DNA from: Gracilaria domingensis
Taxonomy: Eukaryota > Rhodophyta > Florideophyceae > Gracilariales > Gracilariaceae
NCBI GenBank assembly: GCA_022539475.1
Contig: VCMS01000005.1
Span: 372,001 to 436,000 of the forward strand
Reading direction: 5' to 3'
Length of the DNA stretch: 64,000 nucleotides
Below the pieces are notes generated by a model, which was given only the letters and a program-made list of their open reading frames with translations, had not been told where the DNA came from and searched no databases. Both the position numbers and the translations under genes were made by a program. How positions within the stretch are numbered: position 1 is the first letter of the stretch; each line of letters starts with the position of its first letter. This document shows positions 30,349 through 38,587 of this stretch, piece after piece.

Positions 30349-31827
30349 CTACCACGACCGTTTTTAACGAAAGATTGGACATCTTTATCTTCTTTGCTTT
30401 GTTTCGCATCTCTTTCTCTCATGGCAGTAAGAGCGCATTCCTTGTCTCTTCAACGCCGTCTATTCTGTTTTATTTTGTGGAATAATGACTGCCCTCCGCT
30501 TTTGAAGAACAAAACCCATTTCTAAATGGACCAGATCAGTACGATTTGATGACAATAATAACGAGCTTCTCCCGACTTCTCGACATTGACTCAGAGGTTA
30601 TGAAGAAAAGTTTTGCATTTTTTATGTGCAGTCTCGGTAATCGAGCCAGGCTTGATTGGCTAATGTTTTCACTTTCGAGAGATTGCTAGAGCAGGTGGAA
30701 CATGGCCTCTTAGGCCATATTCCATCTGTAATGCTCTTAGCCTTTTTTCGAGCAACAGGATCCTGTCATGCATTTCTTGGAGATGCGGACGTGACAGCTT
30801 CAAAATTGTGAATCATTCTCTTATGAATTGATGGATGATGAAATAAAATAAACCTGTAGGTGTTTTCCTACGTTGGCAGTTTATGCCAGTGATTGTCTCA
30901 AGACGCAACAATTTTAAAGATAGGAAATTTAATTTAAATTTTAACAAGAGAACAGCGGAAGTGTTTGAAGTACCAATTTACCCTCAGCAACTTTACATTA
31001 GAAATGTGGGCGCTTTCTTCGCGCTCAACGCGCTGTTGGTGACTCGATTGAGTACATTCGTCGCCGCCCCAACAATACCTGAGGTCATTGCAAGAAGTCA
31101 GTAGCCAATGGCTCCTCTTTTGACTCGTCAGCAGTCTCGTGACTTACAATGCGAGCCGCATGAGACCGCCAATCTTCGGAAAGTCATTGCGTCAAAACCC
31201 TCTTGCGACCTTGGAATGAGTTGTGCTTCGTCTCAATTTCTATGGGAAGAGGCATTGACATTGTTACTGCATGCCTTTCTAAAAGGGTAATTGAAACGCA
31301 TCGGATGCCATCACAAAAGCCTTCATTGTGATGTAATAATAAGGCATAAAGACTATTGACTATTCCAGTAGAAAGTGCGGCATTATCACTTGCAAGGGTA
31401 ATCCGTCCAGAATCCATATCTTTCCGATTTGTGCAATACATTTTATGAGACCACCTATCCCTTAAATATGTATCGTAGTAAGTAGTAAGACACAGAATTT
31501 CTGATATGGCAGCAATTAAACGAGGCAGTCTTTGTTTCCATCTTTAATGTTTGCTTGGCTGTACGGCAAAGATATTTTGGGAGCCTGAACTTAGAAACAA
31601 TAATGAACGTAGCCAGTACCCCTGATAAAGGCATCACAAGGGGTTGAGCAAGGAGGAAGTCACGGAGAACACGAAGGAGTATGAACAAGGTTGTGCTCAT
31701 CAAGTTCAGGCTAAAGCAAATAACCTTACTTAACTTCCTCAGGTGAACGTCTGGCTTTCGCGGCACCTTGGCTATCCTTAAGGATAACCAGGTGAGGATA
31801 ACTTTTGTTGAGGTTGCCATTCACAAC
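30349..31827. other. gene-poor stretch with an imperfect hairpin
   Basis: No supported gene. At about 30688-30736 an imperfect hairpin (AGAGCAGGTGGAACATGGCCT against its complement, loop CTT) is followed by six T. A 14-bp palindrome (TATCCTTAAGGATA) lies near 31773-31786. Confidence 0.4.
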
Positions 31828-32220
31828 ATGACGATTGGATTCGCTCCGGAAGATATTTTGTTCCGCAGAAAAGAGGATTGTATATCAAAGGGCCACCACG
31901 ATGCAGGGCTCAACTGTACGTGGTTCAAAAGTGATTGTAAGCTGAGAGTGCACTGCCTTTCTAGTCACGGGAGCAGTTCGGGCGCGGAAGCACTTCTTGT
32001 TCACAACCAATTATATTCGAAGTGTTGCCGAGAAATGCCAGGTGTCAAATGCCGTTGGCGGCAACCTCTGTGTGGGAACTTCCCACTGGGAAGTCTCAAT
32101 TTTATTGAATGGAACGGCGAGCGATCCTTATGCTTCAAGAACGAAATAAAGTTATTGACTCTGCTCTGCAGATTTGAAACTTATTCCGTTCTTGGGATTG
32201 GCTCCAATTCAATAGTGTAG
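31828..32220 (+). CDS. possible Cys-rich protein, relative B
   Basis: A 130-residue frame from the first ATG at 31828 (open upstream only from a TTG). It has ten cysteines, eight of them arranged as C-x11-C-x6-C-x5-C-x(22-23)-CC-x7-C-x6-C and followed by GNF. The same pattern, with short spacing differences, is found at 29177-29626. The shared elements SKG after the first cysteine, PG before the sixth and CR make chance unlikely. No signal peptide is visible in this frame, so an upstream exon may be missing. The family is not recognised. Secreted Cys-rich peptides are a possibility only if a signal exon exists. Confidence 0.42.
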   Translation: MTIGFAPEDILFRRKEDCISKGHHDAGLNCTWFKSDCKLRVHCLSSHGSSSGAEALLVHNQLYSKCCREMPGVKCRWRQPLCGNFPLGSLNFIEWNGERSLCFKNEIKLLTLLCRFETYSVLGIGSNSIV

Positions 32221-33215
32221 TAGATTGGATTTTATGGGAGTCTCAGTGGATCTGTGAGACAAGACATGTATGGAATTGATAAGATAAGAAGTGGGGATGG
32301 AATAAAAAAGATGTTGAAGGGTGAGCATCATTTCTTCCTCGTAACGATATGCAATCCACAAGGAGTGGCAGGAACTCCTTGGTGAGCATATACTTATATG
32401 ACAAGGATGGGGAGCGACTTGGAAGTAATATGATCATGACCATGATGATGGGCGGTGAGACAAGTATCGTACGGAATAACAGAAGACAAATACAACTTGA
32501 ACAAATATCGTGAGAACGGCAGACAGAATGTAACCATGTTATTTAGCCTTGTTAGCAATAGCAAGACGGGGAACACAAAATGCGTCGTTCGATGCAGTTA
32601 TGTCGTCCATGATGCAACACGGACGGAAAGGAAACTCGAGAGGGTGCCGCACCTTCTGTTTGGCGTCAGAAAAGGCGCATGGTTGCCAGCACCGCGTACA
32701 CCAGCCTGAAGAGACGCAGCGAGCGCAGCTCTCCACGTGGGAAGATTACAGCGGAGTTCTATACGCGGTACTGGCGCGCGCCGTGTCACGTGCTGTCATT
32801 CGTCACGCTTGAATTGAGCTGCGCTTTGAAGCACGTGATACTAACGTGCGTGATCGCGGAGAATTCAGCATTCAGCGTGTTGCAAGATGGACCTTCGCTC
32901 TCGCTCCGCGTCGCCGCAAATCGATGAGCGTCCTCCCAAGGATATGTGCGGACCATATGTATCGCTTCCTCTGTGCCAGCAGCGCATCTCGATCCGATTT
33001 GCTTGACAGTCTGGCCACGCATCGCCTTCAGGCTCTGCTCCGCCACCGCCGTCTTTCGTGAGGTATCCTGTATGTAAAGAACGTCTTCGTTCACCGAGTT
33101 CTTGCGCCTCGGCCTCCCCGGTAGAACCAACCCCCGCATCGACCTCACCCCCCCCCCCCCCCCCCCCCCCTTGGGATCGTCTCTGCTTTCGAGACGCCGC
33201 TGTTCTTTGCCCATC
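32221..33215. other. leader region of the transporter-transferase fusion
   Basis: The only notable feature is a run of 23 C on the sense strand (33148-33170), 45 bp before the ATG. Short open frames on both strands are not supported. Confidence 0.5.
33148..33170 (+). repeat. homopolymer C23 in the leader of the fusion gene
   Basis: Twenty-three C on the sense strand, 45 bp upstream of ATG 33216. Compare C16 before the CDCA7-like gene and C9 before the gene at 28428. Confidence 0.9.
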
Positions 33216-35585
33216 ATGACAGGGCTTTCTACACCATCCGTACCCGGCGCTGCCTTTTTGTCCAAGTTCTCTACCATTGGATTCCTTTTTCTAGTATGGT
33301 GGGCTTGTAACAACATATACGCGATCGATGCCCAGATTTTGCTCACAAAATTCTCGTCTGAGTTGCTCTTCATCGATTTGTCCTTTGCGCAAATCCTCGT
33401 CGGCATGGCCATGGCCACTATGCTATCCATTTCGAAACCTGCCTTTCAGAGTTCAAACTCGAAAGATTATGCCAATCTTCCAATTTTCTCCATCCGCTCT
33501 GTTCAATACGCTTCGCTCGCAATTGGCTTCTTTCATCTTATTGGCACCATCATGACCAACTCCTCGTACAAGCTCCTCGGATCTACCTCGACGCTGATGT
33601 GGAAACTCACCGAACCACTCGCCGCATTGGTGCTGAAGCGATTAGTTCTATCTGAATCCACGTCCCTCGTTTCAGTCTTTGGAATGGCCATGGTGCTCAC
33701 AGGTGTGCTCATTTTCTCTGGAAACTCTTTCACGGTTCTCACTGTATCACCAATCGTTCTCGCCAATCTTTGCTTTCCCATGCGCAATATCCTTATCAAG
33801 AAGGATCAGCGAGATAATTCTATGAACCTCTCTACCGAACAACGTTATTTTATCTTACAAGCCTCGAGTCTCCCCTTCGCTCTCATTATTCTCAGTTACA
33901 AGTTCATTTTCTACGGTCTGCAGCTTCCATCCTTCCCTTATCTCATTCGAAATGCCGTTCTCTTCAACTCGTATCAGTTTGCAAGTATAGCCCTGCTTGA
34001 ACGAATGGATGCGCTGACACATTCACTCCTTAACACTCTGAAGCGATTCACTGGCATTCTTGTGTCTGCATTGGTTCTCGGCGACCCATTCGGGATCACT
34101 CACTTCATCGGCTTGACAATGGCCGCGTTTGGTTTCCCATTGTACTTGCTTGGAAAGGAGACAGACGCAGCGAAGAATAAGAAGAGGCGCATGAAGGCTC
34201 TGGCTTTTATTCAATTTTTCATGCTTGCCGCTGTCATTGCCTCTGCTTGCTTGGACGTCGCTCGGAAACCATCTGGGAAGTACAATGCTGCTGCTAAAGG
34301 GCCCTCCGGTCTATCACTTTTCAATACCACCGAGAAGATTTCTGCCCTACCCGTTTCTATTCAGTCACTGTCTCTTCCCTCTTCTGTGTTGTCGTGGCCA
34401 TCGGACGGTTCTGCTAATGATCCGGAATCCAAGAAAGGTTCAGACAAAGAATACATCATAGCAAATCTCGTTTCATATCCAAACGCACACATTGAATACG
34501 ATAACTACGAAGATGCCCTCAAGGATACCGGCAAAAACCACGGAAACCTGGTGTGGCAATTTGCCACGATGAACAGATTGGTCGATTTCACATCAGTTAC
34601 CACCTGCAACAACACAAGGCTTAAATGCCAGTCTGAAATAGACTTGGGTGGCAAGCAGATGATGTTCTATCGACCGATCGCTAACATTTTCGACATCACA
34701 AGTACGATGAAGTTCGCATATGAGCGACTCATTGTGGAGAGGGACGGAGACGCCTTGCTGTTTGTTGGAATTGGTATTCAACAGTTTTTCCAACCGGATA
34801 TTCGCATCGACGATTTAAATCCCGGAGAGAAGATACGAACAACGCCAAAGGACTTCAAGTTCTCCGAACACGCGTTGAAGATGCTTAAAACGTTACAGGA
34901 ACACAAATTACCCATGTTTGTCCGTGGTCAGTTTACGCTGGAGGCCGCACGGCATGCTGGGTATAAATACGGCCTCTCGACTGGATGTCCAAGTCTATTC
35001 ATCAATCAAGATGTTCATCTTGGTCGCTCCTTAGAGCAGAAATACAACGCCCTGAAAGAGAGAACTGGAGATTACAGTCTCAAAATCGCTCTGAACATGA
35101 AACCGCAGAGGAAACTGACCGATTTCTTCATCAGTGTGCTCAACGCCTATCCGAACAGCTACATGTACGCTCAAACCCTTGATGATCTGAATCAAATGAA
35201 GAAGGCTAAAATTCCGTTCAGCCGCATTAAGTTCATCAGTGACGCCGAGGAGTGGATGGATAGCTTGCGAGAAATGGATGTTGCGTTTGGAGCTCGGATT
35301 CATGGGAATATGATTGCCCTGGGCGCTGGAATTCCTGGTTTCGTTATTGCACCAGACCATCGAGTCTTGGAGTTAGTTGAACGCATGAAGATTCCACATA
35401 CTACAATCTATGACGAGAGATTGAAGGAAGGCTTGGATGTGGCCAAACTCATCACTGATATTGGTTTCTCTGGAGCGGACTTCGATTCGAATCGCTGTGG
35501 CATAGCCAAGACGTACAATGATGTGTTCGGGCGGTATGGACTTCCACTGTCAAGACATGCACAAGAGATAAGTACGATTTGCTGA
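33216..35585 (+). CDS. fusion: TPT-family transporter (PEP or nucleotide-sugar type) + polysaccharide pyruvyl transferase
   Basis: One uninterrupted 789-residue frame. Residues 15-320 form a ten-helix drug/metabolite-superfamily carrier. The TPT-like signature is ALTHSLLNTLKRFTGIL with GDPFG after it, as in triose-phosphate/PEP translocators and nucleotide-sugar carriers. After a basic cytosolic stretch (KNKKRRMK) there is an eleventh hydrophobic segment (about 328-347). A 60-residue Ser/Pro linker and a polysaccharide pyruvyl transferase domain (about 410-789) follow. Key parts of that domain are GNLVWQF, LLFVGIGIQ, PMFVRGQFTLEAA, the GCPSLF strand, and the hallmark GARIHGNMIALGAGIPGF (from 692) followed by DHRVLEL. 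These enzymes move the enolpyruvyl group of PEP to make 4,6-pyruvate ketals on galactose. The extra helix would put the enzyme in the lumen if the carrier has standard topology. ATG 33216; the upstream frame starts only from TTG. Confidence 0.85.
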   Translation: MTGLSTPSVPGAAFLSKFSTIGFLFLVWWACNNIYAIDAQILLTKFSSELLFIDLSFAQILVGMAMATMLSISKPAFQSSNSKDYANLPIFSIRSVQYASLAIGFFHLIGTIMTNSSYKLLGSTSTLMWKLTEPLAALVLKRLVLSESTSLVSVFGMAMVLTGVLIFSGNSFTVLTVSPIVLANLCFPMRNILIKKDQRDNSMNLSTEQRYFILQASSLPFALIILSYKFIFYGLQLPSFPYLIRNAVLFNSYQFASIALLERMDALTHSLLNTLKRFTGILVSALVLGDPFGITHFIGLTMAAFGFPLYLLGKETDAAKNKKRRMKALAFIQFFMLAAVIASACLDVARKPSGKYNAAAKGPSGLSLFNTTEKISALPVSIQSLSLPSSVLSWPSDGSANDPESKKGSDKEYIIANLVSYPNAHIEYDNYEDALKDTGKNHGNLVWQFATMNRLVDFTSVTTCNNTRLKCQSEIDLGGKQMMFYRPIANIFDITSTMKFAYERLIVERDGDALLFVGIGIQQFFQPDIRIDDLNPGEKIRTTPKDFKFSEHALKMLKTLQEHKLPMFVRGQFTLEAARHAGYKYGLSTGCPSLFINQDVHLGRSLEQKYNALKERTGDYSLKIALNMKPQRKLTDFFISVLNAYPNSYMYAQTLDDLNQMKKAKIPFSRIKFISDAEEWMDSLREMDVAFGARIHGNMIALGAGIPGFVIAPDHRVLELVERMKIPHTTIYDERLKEGLDVAKLITDIGFSGADFDSNRCGIAKTYNDVFGRYGLPLSRHAQEISTIC

Positions 35586-36555
35586 AAGACAGTTAGTTCT
35601 GTTTAGAGACCCATTTGTTGAATTCGAGTACGAGCTGGAACTTCACGTCCGGCACGCTTGTTAATATTCGTGTATAAATGTAGTTACCAAAGGTACAGTA
35701 GCGTATGAAGACAGCTTTGCACTAGAGCTTTCGATTGAACTTGTCTGATGATTGAGTTCAACCTGCAGGCAGCATAGGAATCCCAACAGTAAGGATAGTT
35801 GTGTTCGTCACACAACTTGTAGGCAAAACTTTGCTCCTCGACTGCTGCTTGCCAGACTTCCAGCTAACCTTTCTCCTCTCCATCAGAACCTTCCAGAGCC
35901 CTTCCAGCTCTTCAGCGTATTTCTACAGGGGAAGGCAGGTACCGTGGAGCTTTCAAGCACGTCTGTCTCCAAACACATCACAATCAGTTCGTATTGTATG
36001 ATACCGTTTTTCTGTTGTACTGTAGTTTTGTTTTCAATGTGGACATTCTGCACGAAGATAAAAAGGAGATCGGGTATCTAGATATCTATCCCTCGTAACG
36101 TCTCGATTCTTCTCTCAAATCTCCCCTATAATGGGACAGGCAATGAGTCCTAGACAGATGTTCCCAAACCTCTCGATACTTTGCAGACTTTATCTAGCGA
36201 ATCATCTGCGAGAATATGGCTCCATTAATTGACAAGCCAAATTCTTCTGGCATTTCAACCACCAGCCTGCTGGGCGAAGATGACCTGCAACCCTTGGTCA
36301 AATGATGTTTTGGCTCAACTGCCTTGCAGTAGCATCTTTTGTCTTCTATGACGGATACTTTCGCTTGCTATAAGCCCTGGCAAGCAGAAAGCAGCCAATT
36401 ACAAATATGTGTCGTTACAATGTGTCCACATATTTGAAAGTCTACCTCAACCCCAAACAGTCGAGCTTTGATGGGGAGCACTCAACCTGGTATCACAGCT
36501 CAGCAGAGAAACAAATGGGGGATTCTCGATATCGGTCTCACTCATGAATCAAAGC
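35586..36555. other. intergenic, nothing recognised before the TATA box
   Basis: 3' flank of the fusion gene and upstream region of the lactonase. Two overlapping open frames (35752-36081) have no recognisable content. Confidence 0.5.
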
Positions 36556-36562
36556 TATAAAA
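36556..36562 (+). promoter_or_regulatory. TATA box of the MBL-fold gene
   Basis: TATAAAA lies 99-105 bp upstream of the ATG at 36661, the same distance as in the small secreted genes. Confidence 0.7.
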
Positions 36563-36660
36563 GCGAGAATCTCCATCTTCCGATGGCCCTGATCGTGTCG
36601 ACAACTCATTGACACCTAGTCAATATTCAACAACATCCCACTGGTCCATTTCAAGCCATT

Positions 36661-37861
36661 ATGACGTATTTGAAGATCTTTGTTTTGACTGTTATATGTT
36701 TTATATGGCAAACAAAGGCTACCGCTTCTACATGCACTCTCAATCCTACCATCTACAGTTTCAAGTTCGCATCTCTGAACTGCACTATCGTTTCAGACGG
36801 GCCCGTTGAGTTCAACATCAACGCTTTCTCGGTTCCAGATGCCGCCTTGTTTCGTTCTTACAGGAAGAATTTCCGCGATTTCAATCCGATTCTACTTGGG
36901 CAAAATGTGCTCATTGTAGATCTGCCTGCAGGAAGAGCAATGTTCGACACAGGTGCCTTTCTGGTTTCGGAGAAACTACCGCAGTTTCCATTCTTTGAAA
37001 ATGCAGGTCAACTGATGCGCAATCTTCGTGCCGCTCGAATTCAGCCGTCCACGATTGATTTCGTGTTCGTGACACATGGGCACGCGGATCATGTGTCCGG
37101 TATTGTCACCGAGGATGGCAGACGTGCGTTTCCGAATGCAGAAGTGTTCGTGGGACTTGTAGAGCACGAGTTTTGGTCAAATCCAGCCCCGACAGCACCG
37201 GGATCTTTGATCGACGATAGTGGTTTGGGTAAGTTGAATCATACCAAATTATGGAATGATGTCCTTTTCGCATGCGTTTTGCTTACTAATGTTTGTCTTT
37301 TCGGCGAGTGTGTAGCTGCGTTTGCCAGGGTTTACCAGGATGCAGTAGCGCCATATGAGCGGGTTGGACGGCTGCATACAGTGGATTCTGAGAACGAAGA
37401 GAAGGCATCGCCTGTGGAAGGAGTTCGATTCATATCAACATTTGGACATTCACCCGGTCATTGCGCGATTGAAGTGAAAAAGGACGATGAAAGAATGATT
37501 TTCGTCGGCGACGCATGGATCACAGCGGTACGTTAGAGCGTCTTCCCGTGATGTTGATGGTGATGATGACAATTCGTGTTTGTATCTAACTTGGGTATGT
37601 AACGCTTTGTTTTGTTCACGGTGGACACAGGCGGATCAATTACAAAATCCGGAATGGGGCTTCTTCTCAGAAAGCAATCGCACAGAGGCTTACCTATCGC
37701 GCGAGAAGCTTCTGACTGACGCGGCCAAGACGGAGGCTTTGGTTGTGGCGTCCCATGAGCAATTCCCAGGCCTGGGTTTTGTGCAGGAGCGAGGACCTTT
37801 CTTCGGATGGGTGCCGAAGGCGCCTCAGCAGTTGGGATTTGGGGTGAAGCGAATGTGCTGA
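36661..37861 (+). CDS. secreted metallo-beta-lactamase-fold hydrolase (AHL-lactonase-like), two introns
   Basis: Exons 36661-37228, 37316-37527 and 37631-37861 give 336 residues. Intron 1 (87 bp, GTAAGT, branch TACTAAT, TGTAG) is a multiple of three without a stop, so the frame stays open if it is retained. Intron 2 (103 bp) has a GTACGT donor, a CTAAC branch and an ACACAG end. A signal peptide (MTYLKIFVLTVICFIW...) precedes a metallo-beta-lactamase fold. The metal ligands are THGHADH (138-144), the HSPGH loop (H234-H238) and GDAW (D255), which fits a dinuclear zinc hydrolase. The sequence around THGHADHVSGI resembles the quorum-quenching N-acyl-homoserine lactonase/MBL group. Secretion would let an alga act on bacterial lactone signals, but the substrate is not shown by sequence. 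The ATG is preceded by a TATA box 99-105 bp upstream. Confidence 0.82.
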
Positions 37862-38587
37862 GAACTGGACGCGTCACTGACGGTTGCGGAGATAATTTGG
37901 AGAGTGTGATTGGAGCTAGAGCGGTTGCTGTTTCTGCGGTGATGGACTTGATGCTTTCCGAGCGTGTTCAACTTGACGCGTCATGGGTCATGAATGACAA
38001 GTTTGGGCTTCGCACCCAAGGTGGCAGAGAAGCAGTGAATCATAAAGTGCAAAGTTTATAAACATACAGCCAATGGCGCATTCCCTTCAGTCGACTTGGG
38101 AGCCGGGGGTGACCGGTCGTTGATTCACATCAAGTTGAGGAGAAGTTTAAGTTACATATCAGATATGGAGGCGCGGTCCATCGCCAACGGCGCCTCTCGC
38201 GACGCTGCGCGGCCAGCTGAGATCGGGCGGCGGCCGTTGTCGGCTGTTGATGGCTGCCACGCCTCGGTCACGGCGCGCCGATTGGCGCGCAGGCGCACTG
38301 TCAGCGCCAACGGAATCTCCGCCGCCCGCTTTGCTGCGCTCGCAGCCACAAACCCGCGCGCTGCAAAATGGCACGCGCACACGACAGCCGGCGCGCTGTG
38401 TGGCCATTTTCTCGAGCCCGCGCACAGCCGCTCGTTGCGCGCGCCATTGCACTGACGCCACTTCTCCGCACTTCACGCGCTGCCTTATCTGCCTAGACCC
38501 GCGCGTCCCCTGCTTTCCCCGACCGCACTCGCACCCTTCCCTTCTTCCGGCGCCTGCGTTCCTCGCGGTCCTTCTCTCTATCCCGAC
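37862..38587. other. intergenic, GC-rich promoter of the branching enzyme
   Basis: The right half (38160-38560) is GC-rich with many CG dinucleotides. Open frames on both strands there are unsupported. Confidence 0.5.
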
